From: Clostridiales bacterium
Lineage (GTDB): Bacteria > Bacillota > Clostridia > TANB77 > CAG-508
Reading direction: 5' to 3'
DNA length: 64,000 nucleotides
Assembly (NCBI GenBank): GCA_003525075.1
Contig: DQFO01000020.1
Span: 90,728-154,727, forward strand
Every line of letters starts with the position of its first letter. The stretch's first letter is position 1. The position numbers and the translations under genes are program-made. Positions 8,473-16,923 of this stretch are shown here, in pieces. The notes under the pieces were generated by a model, which saw only the letters and a program-made list of their open reading frames with translations, ran no database searches and was not told the origin of the DNA.

Positions 8473-10443
8473 TTATTCATACCTATATTCTTCACTATCC
8501 TCAGCAACCATTAAATTACCATAATCTTCCTCTTCGTTAGTAGAATAAACAATACCTTCATTTTGATTTGATCTCTTTTTCAAATATTCAGATAACTTTT
8601 TATCTGTGCAATAAACATAGCATCCTTTCATTCCTCTAGTCATTAATGTTCTATATGTATTTTTTATTATTTCATCAGCAACTTTTAACGCATTTTCAGG
8701 ATCCTTCTTATACATTGTTTTTATTCCCCACAATGATCTATCTGTGCTCGCTCTTTTCGTATAATCAGTAATTACTTTTTCATTTTCGTATCTCATATCA
8801 TCGCCTATAATTACTCCTACGTAATCAAATTCTAATCCTTGCGTTGTGTGAATACATCCAGCTTGTTTTATAGTATGTTCTCCTATTGCAAATAACTCTC
8901 CACCACTTAAATTCCAACTCATTTCGAAATTATATTGTGGTATTTTTATGTTTTTATCGTTATCATTGCTTCTGTTTTTGTCATTTGGCCACTCCCAACA
9001 ATATCCTGCAACAATCCTTGATTTATTATTCTCTTTGTTTTTTTCTTCTATTGCTGCTCTTAACTCATTTGGGTCATCAAAAACTTTAAAATCATAGTCA
9101 AAGCCATCAATATCAAAATTAGCAGTGTTTCGAATTTCTAAAACATTGTCAAGCCAAGCGACATAACCATCAGAACCATTACATCTAAATTGGCTATCAA
9201 GTTCATATGTTTCCACTCCTGCACCAAGTTCATTGGCATATTTTTTTATTAATTCTTCACTTCCAATATCTTTTAATGTTACTCTTTGATTTTCATCTAA
9301 GAAGAATATTGAAAATCTAGAAGCATTTATTATCTCCTTAACTTGATTTTCGCCCAAATTAGAATGATATCCAGATTTTTCAGTTAACCTATGTGCTTCA
9401 TCTACAACAAGGCAATCCAACACATTGCTTTTCTCATCATAAAATTTTCCTGATCCCTGAAATAAATGCTCAATATACTTTTTAGTGAAATTTCCTTTTA
9501 ATTTTGTAGAATATACCTCTCTAGGTGCTGAATTACTTGTAACATAAAAACATGTGAATCCATTTTTGTTTAGTTCTACTAATAGATTTATTGCTAAGAC
9601 AGATTTTCCTGTTCCAGGTCCACCTTTTACTATAACTACATTTTTCATACTTTTATTGATTGTATCCATTGCATTTTTTAATGCATATTTATGGATAATA
9701 TTTTGTGTATCAATCATATAAAATTCTTTATTTCCTTTTAACATACTACACAACATATCTTGCAACATTTTTGAAGGTTTTATTCTACCATTTTCAATTT
9801 CATATAATACTTCCTTGTCGTCTCCAATCTCAATATATTTTTTTATGAATTCTCTTAATTTTAATACATCAGAATGGGCAAATAATGGTGCTTCTTTTAT
9901 ATATTCTTGATATTGTTCTTTTAATAGCGGATCATCATCTGTAAAATAATAATTATGAAGAAAAGCGCAAGGCCTTATATTAATCTTCTTATCTTCAACA
10001 TTTGCATTATAATCCTTTATTAAATTAGCATATGTCATTGCCTGATAAGATGGGTGATTAACATCTCTTAATGCTCCACCAGTATATGTATTAACTTTAT
10101 AAACTCCATCTACTTTGTCAACTTCTGTACACTCATCCCACTGTTTTAATTCAACTATAACAGCTTCATGAGAATCATTTTTGCTATAGCCTGACATCAT
10201 AAAATCAATTCTACAACCAGTAGGTGGAATATTATATTCTATTGCTACTCCCATATTATTAGGAATTTCATTATCATCTAATACGCCTCTCATATATTGC
10301 ATTGAATTTTTCCACGAGTTAAATTCAGGTGCTGATGGTTTTCTATGTATACACTCAATGTATTTTTCTCTAATTTTATCTGCTATAATTCCTAAATTAA
10401 CGTCTTCAATAAAACTTTCCTTTATTCCTTGATATACTAACAT
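8473..10443 (-). CDS. PD-(D/E)XK nuclease-DUF2075 (Schlafen-like) helicase
   Basis: About 656 residues from the ATG at 10441-10443, which has a GGGGG ribosome site; an in-frame TTG lies 15 bases upstream. The N-terminus has a nuclease signature, CRIDFMMSG followed by AVIVELKQWD (about 75-105). The DUF2075 SF1-like ATPase follows: Walker A KGGPGTGKSVLA (about 275-287), Walker B LVVDEAHR (about 350), FLDENQR, TTQGLEFDYVGV and MTRGMKGCYVY. It lies 27 bp after the MazG-like gene and ends a four-gene operon with a membrane protein and a trypsin-like protease. DUF2075 proteins occur in defence islands as nucleic-acid translocases. The precise system is not one I can name. Confidence 0.8.
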   Translation of the reverse strand: MLVYQGIKESFIEDVNLGIIADKIREKYIECIHRKPSAPEFNSWKNSMQYMRGVLDDNEIPNNMGVAIEYNIPPTGCRIDFMMSGYSKNDSHEAVIVELKQWDECTEVDKVDGVYKVNTYTGGALRDVNHPSYQAMTYANLIKDYNANVEDKKINIRPCAFLHNYYFTDDDPLLKEQYQEYIKEAPLFAHSDVLKLREFIKKYIEIGDDKEVLYEIENGRIKPSKMLQDMLCSMLKGNKEFYMIDTQNIIHKYALKNAMDTINKSMKNVVIVKGGPGTGKSVLAINLLVELNKNGFTCFYVTSNSAPREVYSTKLKGNFTKKYIEHLFQGSGKFYDEKSNVLDCLVVDEAHRLTEKSGYHSNLGENQVKEIINASRFSIFFLDENQRVTLKDIGSEELIKKYANELGAGVETYELDSQFRCNGSDGYVAWLDNVLEIRNTANFDIDGFDYDFKVFDDPNELRAAIEEKNKENNKSRIVAGYCWEWPNDKNRSNDNDKNIKIPQYNFEMSWNLSGGELFAIGEHTIKQAGCIHTTQGLEFDYVGVIIGDDMRYENEKVITDYTKRASTDRSLWGIKTMYKKDPENALKVADEIIKNTYRTLMTRGMKGCYVYCTDKKLSEYLKKRSNQNEGIVYSTNEEEDYGNLMVAEDSEEYRYE

Positions 10444-10470
10444 AATAATTGCCCCCAATAATTATTACTT

Positions 10471-10788
10471 TTATAATTTATTATATTTTGTGCTTACTCC
10501 CTTTGCTTTTTCTACTGGATATTTTTTCTTCGTCTTATCTAGTTTCTTTAATATTATTTCTTTTGGATCTACATCTAATTTCATAGCCATTTGTATACAA
10601 TATGTAAATACATCTGCTAATTCTTCACATACTTCTTCCTTATTATAATTTTCACTATTCCATTGGAAACATTCTAAAAGTTCTCCTGCTTCGATAGAAA
10701 TTGATTTTGCCAAATTTTCTGGAGAGTGAAATTTGTCCCAATCTCTCTCCTCATTAAATTGTTTAATTTTTTTCATCAACTCTTCCAT
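10471..10788 (-). CDS. MazG-like (dCTPase/RS21-C6 type) nucleotide pyrophosphohydrolase
   Basis: A 105-residue all-alpha NTP pyrophosphohydrolase with the paired metal-binding motifs EAGELLECFQW and EELADVFTY. Length and motifs fit the short MazG/dCTPase family, which hydrolyses (d)NTPs to monophosphates. It starts 3 bp after the membrane-protein gene and is followed by the DUF2075 gene. In a defence operon it could deplete nucleotides or remove a nucleotide signal; this is inference. The last 24 codons of a close homologue survive as a remnant at 38828-38902, so the gene has been present more than once in this island. Confidence 0.85.
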   Translation of the reverse strand: MEELMKKIKQFNEERDWDKFHSPENLAKSISIEAGELLECFQWNSENYNKEEVCEELADVFTYCIQMAMKLDVDPKEIILKKLDKTKKKYPVEKAKGVSTKYNKL

Positions 10789-10791
10789 TTT

Positions 10792-11232
10792 TCACTTATT
10801 TTCCTCTCTATTTAAAATCGTATTGCAATATGCTTTTACACCAACTTTAGATATTGACATCATTGCTAACACAACTAAAGGTACTACAATAATTGCAGTT
10901 GCTCCAAGTTTTGGAGCTAAAGCTAAAGTTAACCCTGATATAATTGCATCTTTTCCTAAATTTATATAAACCTTAATTTCTTTAACTTGTTCTTCATATT
11001 CTGGTGATTCACTAAGTAGTTTACAAAGTTCTATCTTAAAATTTTTAAGTAATTGATTCTTTTCTTGCGTTCCTCCAAAATTAACATTATTTATTGGTCC
11101 ATTAGCATTTATCCATAATTCAATTGCTTCATCTTCATTGTTATTTACTAATAGTTCTTGTATAATTTCTTTTTGGTATTCTTGAAGGCTTTCTAATAAT
11201 TCTTGATTAGAATACTTTGGCAATTCAATCAT
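10792..11232 (-). CDS. Small membrane protein coupled to a trypsin-like protease
   Basis: I do not recognise a family. The 146-residue protein has a soluble, acidic helical N-terminal region (1-90) and a hydrophobic segment of roughly 30 residues (about 97-128) rich in A, V, I and L, ending in a short charged tail. Its start overlaps the protease gene by 8 bp with its own AGGAGG site, which indicates translational coupling. The layout suggests a membrane effector whose soluble domain is released or activated by the adjacent protease, as in other protease-effector conflict systems. That role is inferred from gene order, not motif. Confidence 0.6.
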   Translation of the reverse strand: MIELPKYSNQELLESLQEYQKEIIQELLVNNNEDEAIELWINANGPINNVNFGGTQEKNQLLKNFKIELCKLLSESPEYEEQVKEIKVYINLGKDAIISGLTLALAPKLGATAIIVVPLVVLAMMSISKVGVKAYCNTILNREENK

Positions 11233-11887
11233 TCTTTTCCTCCTTTATCATGTTTAAAATATATTCTGCAGATATGCAATGAGTAGTTTGATGTAATTCT
11301 CTAGGATTTATTCCTCCTAATGAAATTCCTGAATCTGGTGCAAAAGCACCTATTAACATTGCAATAATTTTATTACTTTTGGGGTCATATACTAAAGAAC
11401 CTGATTGTCCGGGTCTAGTCTGAGTATTTACTACTATATATTTTGATTTTATATTGTTGCTTTCTAATAGTATCTTTGCTCCTACATCTGCCTCTTGAAC
11501 AGTTAGCACCTTTCTTCCCTCAGTACAATGAGGAAATCCAATAATATAGGTCTGTTCCATTATTTTTATATTATCGATATTTCCCAATAATACTTCTGGT
11601 GCTGTAATAGATTGAATTGGTTTTAAAATTGATATATCTCTAAACGGATCACTTGCAATTATTTTTACACCAATACAATTTGCCCTTGTTACTGTTGTAT
11701 CCTGATATTCATTTATACTTCTCATACTAGGTAATATTATTGATAAATTCTCATCATTATCTCCTATAACGTGTCTAGGAACTACTATATACTTTCCTTT
11801 TTCAATCAAAAAACAAGTTCCTAACATATTAATTACACCATTTTGAGTTTTTCCTATTGCTAATACAATTTGAGAAAATATATCCAT
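11225..11887 (-). CDS. Trypsin-like serine protease (cytoplasmic)
   Basis: A 220-residue trypsin-fold protease with the catalytic triad visible: H39 in VVPRHVIGD, D84 in PFRDISIL, and S162 in RPGQSGSLVYD. No signal peptide or membrane segment is seen, so it should be cytoplasmic, unlike HtrA. There is no PDZ domain. AAAGGAG precedes the ATG. It is the first gene of an operon with a membrane protein (8-bp overlap), MazG and a DUF2075 helicase-nuclease. Trypsin-like proteases in such operons are known as effector-associated components of conflict systems. The substrate is probably the neighbouring membrane protein or a host factor. Confidence 0.8.
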   Translation of the reverse strand: MDIFSQIVLAIGKTQNGVINMLGTCFLIEKGKYIVVPRHVIGDNDENLSIILPSMRSINEYQDTTVTRANCIGVKIIASDPFRDISILKPIQSITAPEVLLGNIDNIKIMEQTYIIGFPHCTEGRKVLTVQEADVGAKILLESNNIKSKYIVVNTQTRPGQSGSLVYDPKSNKIIAMLIGAFAPDSGISLGGINPRELHQTTHCISAEYILNMIKEEKND

Positions 11888-11978
11888 ATTGATTCTCCTT
11901 TTATAATTATAATTACTCTAGTATATTTTATATCACAAAACGACATTTTTCTCAACAGATACTTCTAAATATTTACAA

Positions 11979-12173
11979 TTAATTTCTATGAAAAAAATGA
12001 TCATATATATAGCCTGCCTTTATATACTTCTCCGTCAATTCCATTTTCTTCTTTTCTAACAATTCCAAATATTTTTGTTTAAAAACATTTTTGCAAATCC
12101 ACTCAACACCTTTACTGGAAATAACAACTTTGCCATCAACTAAAAATTTATATTGCTCCGAATAATGAGGCAT
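11979..12173 (-). CDS. Small conserved-looking mobile-element protein
   Basis: A 64-residue basic protein starting MPHYSEQYKFLV, with no membrane segment or known motif. I believe similar short proteins occur in clostridial mobile elements, but this is recollection, not a search. It lies between the defence operon and a hairpin-rich non-coding stretch that precedes the replication genes. It could be a DNA-binding accessory factor for that stretch. No function is assigned. Confidence 0.5.
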   Translation of the reverse strand: MPHYSEQYKFLVDGKVVISSKGVEWICKNVFKQKYLELLEKKKMELTEKYIKAGYIYDHFFHRN

Positions 12174-12394
12174 TTTTTAATGCCTCATATTCGCCAGCGT
12201 GGTGTTTTGACACCATTTTTGCTGTTTAGGGAAAAATCCCTAAAACCCTTTTTGGCTCTCCGAGGGAATTTTTTTATTCATTTTTTCATAATTTTTGTTT
12301 AAATTTTAGAAAAAGTCTGAACAAAAAATTCAAACTTTTCATATTTACAATTGTTATAATTTATATTATAATTTTATTAGGTTTTAAGATTGAG
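12174..12394. other. Hairpin-rich non-coding region: candidate oriT or replication origin
   Basis: This stretch separates the cargo from the replication module of element 1. It holds GGTGT/ACACC arms at 12201-12214 and an 8-bp perfect stem TTTAGGGA/TCCCTAAA with an AAAA loop at 12225-12244. A relatively GC-rich segment (12190-12270) is followed by a very A/T-rich tract (12270-12380). This pattern suits a nick site or an origin beside the DnaC-like gene, but no relaxase is visible in the window. A transcription terminator is the plain alternative. Confidence 0.4.
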
Positions 12395-13249
12395 TTAGCA
12401 AATAGTTTGGTCGCTTATGCTAACTTTTTCTTTTGCTTTTATTTCTTCTGCAATTGAAATTCCATAACACATTTCATTCAGAACTTCAACAATTTCTTCT
12501 GAAATTTCTGTATCATCTTCAGTAGATAATTGTTCAATTAATTGCTCTTTATTATATCTTGTTGTAATAACAATTGGTAATTCATTATCATATCTATTAC
12601 TAATAATTTTATTTAATTTTTCTAAAGCCCATTTGCTTAAATTTTCACTACCAAAATCATCAATAATTAACATATCTACATTAGAATATAGTCCAATAAT
12701 TTGCGTTTCTGATAGTCCATCTTTATTAAACGATTCTTTAATTTTATCAATTATAGAGCTACTTTTTTCCATTAATACAATTTTGTTTTGTTCAATCATT
12801 TTATTAGCAATACAAGCTGCTAAATATGTTTTTTCATAACCTATATTTCCATAAATAATTAGTCCATTTTTTATCTCTGATTCAATACATAAATCTGTGA
12901 ATTTTATTAATTGATTTATAATAAATGTATCTTCATATGTATCACTAACATTTTCAAAATTATATTTTTGTAATCTTTTTTTCATATAGTTGTCTTTATA
13001 AATACTATTTATAATTTTTTTATACTCTTCTTGTCTTTGTTTTTCTTCTTGTTCTAAATCGAATTCTTTCCAAAATTGAACTGCTTTTTCACAATTACAT
13101 CTTTCATATTCAATCATGCTTTTGTCATAATTTACATATAAATAATCGAATCCAATTGGCTTTAAATCTTTATTACAGAATCCACATTTTGCCCCTTCAT
13201 TGGTGATAATTTTATAATTTGAATTCTTTAAATCCACTTCTATTCTCAT
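12395..13249 (-). CDS. DnaC/IstB-like helicase loader with altered Walker A
   Basis: A 284-residue AAA+ loader with an N-terminal zinc-binding-like region (C22/C25 and C51/C53), a coiled linker and an ATPase domain. The P-loop reads YGNIGYEKTY (133-142): the glycine normally before the lysine is replaced by glutamate, E139. The element 2 homologue has MGKSGVGKTH, so this copy is probably ATPase-impaired. Walker B MLIIDDFGSE is retained. The start lies inside the 3' end of the replisome-organiser frame, as in element 2. It would load the host replicative helicase at the element origin. Confidence 0.8.
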   Translation of the reverse strand: MRIEVDLKNSNYKIITNEGAKCGFCNKDLKPIGFDYLYVNYDKSMIEYERCNCEKAVQFWKEFDLEQEEKQRQEEYKKIINSIYKDNYMKKRLQKYNFENVSDTYEDTFIINQLIKFTDLCIESEIKNGLIIYGNIGYEKTYLAACIANKMIEQNKIVLMEKSSSIIDKIKESFNKDGLSETQIIGLYSNVDMLIIDDFGSENLSKWALEKLNKIISNRYDNELPIVITTRYNKEQLIEQLSTEDDTEISEEIVEVLNEMCYGISIAEEIKAKEKVSISDQTIC

Positions 13250-13721
13250 CTCCTTCTTTTTCTATTTTATTTCTAATCTTTTTCTCTTCTTTAGTGTTAC
13301 GTTGCGTTACTGTAACGTTACTTTTTTCTTTTTCACTTTTCATTTTTTCACGATATTTTTGCTATCTTAAACAATTTTGTAATCTGATTTCTTCAAGTTT
13401 ATCAGCACTTTGATACTTAGACCAATTTTTAATTTTATAAAAATTATCTTCTATAATAATCATTTTTAATTCTTCAAATTTTTCCAAATATTTTATAATT
13501 TTTTTCTTAGACTTTCCCATAATCTTTGAAATATCATCAGCCGTCATTGGCTTATCTTCTGTTATAGATAATCTACCTTGATAATTGCATTTCATTGCTG
13601 TTATTAAAAGTTGTATCCATACTCTAATTATTGTATCTCCATCCTTTTCACTTTCTAGCAATTTTATTTTATTATTATCAAAAAAATTTGTAGATAATTT
13701 TAGCCATTGTAAATCTGCCAT
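13212..13721 (-). pseudogene. Phage-type replisome organiser interrupted by an in-frame TAG
   Basis: The N-terminal 119 residues (13362-13721) match the phage replisome organiser N-terminal domain and align with the 174-aa protein of element 2. A TAG at 13362-13364 interrupts the frame. Beyond it the same frame runs on to TAA at 13212-13214 and encodes QKYREKMKSEKEKS, matching QRKYREKLKNESEKS of element 2. Read through, the product is about 169 residues and overlaps the DnaC-like gene by 38 bp, as in element 2 (26 bp). The simplest reading is a CAG-to-TAG mutation; amber readthrough is the alternative. The family binds the origin and recruits the loader. Confidence 0.75.
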
Positions 13722-13749
13722 ATCCTCCTTTCCTCACTTTCTCTAGAAG

Positions 13750-13947
13750 CTAATCTATCGATTCTTGTTCCATTTTTGTTAAATATTCATCTAAAGCTTG
13801 TACTCTAAATAAATATTTTCCACCAACTTTAGAACATGGTATTTGTTTTCTTCTTACTAATTGATTTATCAACCAGTATGATATTCCTAAATACTCAGAT
13901 GCTTCTTTCATTGTTAATGTTGTCCTTTGTACTTTTTGTAGTTCCAT
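13750..13947 (-). CDS. Excisionase-like helix-turn-helix protein
   Basis: A 65-residue MerR-like/excisionase-family HTH protein. The segment TMKEASEYLGISYWLINQL is the HTH, and it continues into a short wing, CSKVGGKYLFR. It is almost identical to the element 2 copy (29786-29986). AGGAGG precedes the ATG. It is first in the minus-strand replication operon and divergent from the DUF6076 gene, with four GTTAAC sites between them. Its family role is directing the integrase towards excision. It could also be the repressor of its own promoter. Confidence 0.8.
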   Translation of the reverse strand: MELQKVQRTTLTMKEASEYLGISYWLINQLVRRKQIPCSKVGGKYLFRVQALDEYLTKMEQESID

Positions 13948-13988
13948 AATATCCCCTCCTATTTTTTTGTAATTTAATATTGACTTTT

Positions 13989-14087
13989 GTTAACAAATGT
14001 ATTATATTGATTATAGTTAACTTTGTAAATACTTTTTAGGTTATTTTGATAGCAGGTTAACTTTAGTATTTTTAAGTTTCTGTTAAC
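13989..14087. promoter_or_regulatory. Cluster of four GTTAAC palindromes in a divergent promoter
   Basis: GTTAAC occurs at 13989-13994, 14016-14021, 14056-14061 and 14082-14087, between the divergent excisionase-like and DUF6076 genes. The same motif recurs in the homologous region of element 2 (30030, 30057, 30154) and before both integrases (16861, 34974). The first pair is 27 bp apart in both elements. This looks like an operator set of an element-encoded regulator. Confidence 0.65.
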
Positions 14088-14096
14088 GGAGGAATT

Positions 14097-15299
14097 ATGA
14101 AAGAAAATAGAATAAATAGTGATATACATATTTGTATTACTACTAGAGAAGAAATCAAACATATAACTTTATTGTATGGTGATTCAGATTGTAAATTACC
14201 TGAAGGTGTTTCAATTTTGGATATTATAAAAGATTGCTTAACTGAAGATGAATATAAAGAATATGAAGAATTATTTACTAAACATATAAAAACCAAACCT
14301 TTTACAAATGAAATAAAAAGAAAAATAGATCGTTTAGATATCCCAAAAAAACTACATTACTACGAATTAGGCGAACTCTCAAATTGTCATTTCTTTATAA
14401 AAGACCATTTATCAATTGATGACAGAGGAACAAATCTAATTAATTTTTTAAATACAAATTTCTCTAATTTTGATGAATATTTTGTTTGGTTTACTAAATT
14501 TTTTACTTCTTATATCAAATATTTTGAAAAAAGTGATATAGAGAATTTAAAGGTTAATAAGTTTTATAGTTATAGCGAGATTGAAAATTTAGGAAAAAAA
14601 TATTTCAAATCAATAAAAAAAGATGCTATAAAAGTTCAAAAGATTTACTCTGAATTTGTTGATTTCATATTCACCAAACATCCTCTTGAAAATTCAAGGA
14701 CAATGACTAATAAGATACGTTTTTATATTTATTACACTTCACATTTTAAGGGTTTAAAACAATATGTTACTGATTATCAAATTAATGATGCTTTTAATTT
14801 TAGAATAATTCCAAAATATCTTGAAACTAGTGAAGAAAAATTGTTAGAGTTTTTCACAACTGGACAACATTTTGCTGATGTATATGCCGAGACTGATGCA
14901 ACAAGTTCTAGTGTCTATACCATACTTTATATTACATTATTTAAATTTGTAGAAGAAAATAAATATATAATAAAAAAATGTAAGAACTGTGGTAAATACT
15001 TTATAACTGATAATCCAAGAGTTAGTTATTGCGATAATTTATTTAAGGGTACTCAAACCTGTAAAGATATTGGAAATCAGATTGCTCAAAGAATTAAACA
15101 AGAAAATGAAATTGTTTATGGTAAATATCGTAAGATTTATGCAAAAAAAGCGATGTTAGTAAATCGTAATCCAGATATAGAGGTTTATAAAAAAGATTAT
15201 GAAAATTGGAAAAAGGAAGCAAAAGAATTTATGGATGCTATTAGAGCTGAGGAGAAAACTTATAAAGAATTTGATGAGTGGCTAGACTCGTATAATTAA
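14097..15299 (+). CDS. DUF6076 family zinc-finger protein
   Basis: A 400-residue protein. The middle is predicted helical with no membrane segments. The C-terminal third has a zinc-ribbon-like motif, CKNCGKYF then SYCDNL and a further cysteine, followed by a basic helical tail ending EFDEWLDSYN. A homologue with the same cysteines sits at 30174-31412 in element 2. It diverges from the excisionase-like gene across the GTTAAC cluster and converges on the SIR2 gene. DUF6076 proteins are a hallmark of such elements. The function is unknown, and DNA binding or regulation is plausible. Confidence 0.7.
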   Translation: MKENRINSDIHICITTREEIKHITLLYGDSDCKLPEGVSILDIIKDCLTEDEYKEYEELFTKHIKTKPFTNEIKRKIDRLDIPKKLHYYELGELSNCHFFIKDHLSIDDRGTNLINFLNTNFSNFDEYFVWFTKFFTSYIKYFEKSDIENLKVNKFYSYSEIENLGKKYFKSIKKDAIKVQKIYSEFVDFIFTKHPLENSRTMTNKIRFYIYYTSHFKGLKQYVTDYQINDAFNFRIIPKYLETSEEKLLEFFTTGQHFADVYAETDATSSSVYTILYITLFKFVEENKYIIKKCKNCGKYFITDNPRVSYCDNLFKGTQTCKDIGNQIAQRIKQENEIVYGKYRKIYAKKAMLVNRNPDIEVYKKDYENWKKEAKEFMDAIRAEEKTYKEFDEWLDSYN

Positions 15300-15328
15300 A
15301 AGTACGTATTAATCATCTACGTACTTTT
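15298..15328. terminator. Bidirectional terminator between DUF6076 and SIR2 genes
   Basis: The arms AAAAGTACGTA and TACGTACTTTT are perfectly complementary with a 9-nt loop and have A/T flanks on both sides. It serves two convergent genes. Confidence 0.85.
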
Positions 15329-15337
15329 AATTACATT

Positions 15338-16699
15338 TTAAATAAATGGAATATGATGGACTTCTAGTCCTGAATCAGGTCCTCCAAATTCTTCAGCTAT
15401 TCTATTAGCTAAATTAATATATTTTTTTGTTTTAAATTCATTTATATCTTTATTGAATTCATTCATGTTATTATAAACTTTTTTTCTTGGAAGATAATAC
15501 AGACATATAGTATTATCTGAGTTAATTTTTTTCCCTTTCGAAACTTGAAAATACTCATAAAGGATAAAATCCATAGCATGTGCATAGCCAAGCAAATATG
15601 CTGCATCAAATATTCTGTTTTGTTTCATATACTTATCAAACAAATAATAATATGAATATATTGAATTATTTATAAATTCAGGGTTCATATACTCTCCTGT
15701 TTCTTGTCTTGCCAATATTCTCTTTAACGAATGTATTATTCCATCTTGATATAATATTGAATAAATTAATAAAGAGTTTTTTTCCTTATGATACCTAGTA
15801 TTAGCCTTACTATGCTCATTTAAAGCAACTTCAAGTACTGCGTCAGCCATCAAATATAAGATATCCGAATTTAGAATAACTCCATCATCTATTAATTGCT
15901 GTCTTACTTTTTCTATGAAGTTTGATCCTATTGTATTAATTACAGTTACATTTTTATTTTTTAGTTTTTCTTTCATTCCATCATCTGGAGAGACAATATA
16001 ATAGTGTGGTTTTAAATCTCCCAGAGAATTATCTATAAACTGCCAAATCTTTTTAAAATCTTCATCTTCCATAGAGTATCCTATAAATAAGACCGTTTTA
16101 TTACTTAGTAAATATTTAATTTTGCTTCCTATTAAGTTAGTAGTTAATTCCTTATAGCATTTATCATAATCAGACTCTGTCATTACCAAAGTTCCTATAT
16201 TTTCAATAGTTCCATGTATTTTATATACTTTTCTTTTACTTTCGTCTAATACTGGAATATCAGAATCATATACAATTGGAATGCATCCACATTTTTCTTC
16301 GAACTGCATATCCCAATTTGTAGTAATGATGTCTTTAATTCCATATATATCCGCTAATGGACAAAAAAATTTTTTCATTACATTATCAATTTCTGTAAAA
16401 CACTTATAATAATCAAATCGTTCCATTATTTTATTTATTAGTTTTCTTCTTCCATTTGGTAAATTACAGTATTTTGTCATCAATTTAGGAAATGAATTAT
16501 TATAATTTTCTCTCAACTCATCATTAACCTCCGAATACAAGGAAGACTTATAAACATTTTTTCCTTCTGTGCTAATACCTGCTCCAGCAAAAATAACAAG
16601 ATTTTCATTTTTTATAGCTTCAATAATATCTTTTGGCACCTCAAATGCTCTATCATCACAATAAGCGCACTTACATTTTTTTACTTTGTTTTCTGCCAT
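15338..16699 (-). CDS. SIR2-family NADase-type defence protein
   Basis: A 453-residue protein with an N-terminal SIR2 domain: VIFAGAGIS (35-43), ITTNWDMQFEE (about 130), KIHGTIEN (about 163) and FIGYSMEDEDF (about 205). A short cysteine cluster, CKCAYC, lies at 9-14. Residues about 270-453 form a separate, mostly helical domain I cannot name. In defence proteins such as ThsA and DSR-type systems, SIR2 domains deplete NAD+ after phage sensing and cause growth arrest. It occupies the slot between the DUF6076 gene and the integrase, where element 2 carries unrelated cargo. GGAGG precedes the ATG. A sirtuin deacetylase is less likely given the context. Confidence 0.8.
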   Translation of the reverse strand: MAENKVKKCKCAYCDDRAFEVPKDIIEAIKNENLVIFAGAGISTEGKNVYKSSLYSEVNDELRENYNNSFPKLMTKYCNLPNGRRKLINKIMERFDYYKCFTEIDNVMKKFFCPLADIYGIKDIITTNWDMQFEEKCGCIPIVYDSDIPVLDESKRKVYKIHGTIENIGTLVMTESDYDKCYKELTTNLIGSKIKYLLSNKTVLFIGYSMEDEDFKKIWQFIDNSLGDLKPHYYIVSPDDGMKEKLKNKNVTVINTIGSNFIEKVRQQLIDDGVILNSDILYLMADAVLEVALNEHSKANTRYHKEKNSLLIYSILYQDGIIHSLKRILARQETGEYMNPEFINNSIYSYYYLFDKYMKQNRIFDAAYLLGYAHAMDFILYEYFQVSKGKKINSDNTICLYYLPRKKVYNNMNEFNKDINEFKTKKYINLANRIAEEFGGPDSGLEVHHIPFI

Positions 16700-16860
16700 A
16701 ATTAAAAAACCTCCAATCTATTTATTGAATTATATCATAAATAATATTAACAATCCAGTATTTTCCATGTATTGATTTATTTATCATTTTTAACTATAAA
16801 AATTTTAAGTTTCTTTTTGAAAACTATTGCGTTCCGTTACTATTGCTATATAATATTGCT

Positions 16861-16914
16861 GTTAACAATAAGATATATACCCCTCCCACCCATAGGCATA
16901 CTTGAAAGGAGGTG
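16861..16914 (+). promoter_or_regulatory. Conserved leader of integrase 1
   Basis: GTTAAC (16861-16866) is followed by CCCCTCCCACC (16880-16890) and the ribosome site AAAGGAGGTG (16905-16914). CCTCC at 16882-16886 can pair with GGAGG at 16908-16912, which would hide the ribosome site. The block is conserved ahead of integrase 2 (34990-35024). It suggests translational control on top of operator control. Confidence 0.5.
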
Positions 16915-16923
16915 AAATAAGTA

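Noticed and set aside
12201..12244. Definite oriT
   Set aside because: Hairpins are present, but no relaxase or known nick sequence is seen, so only a candidate was recorded.
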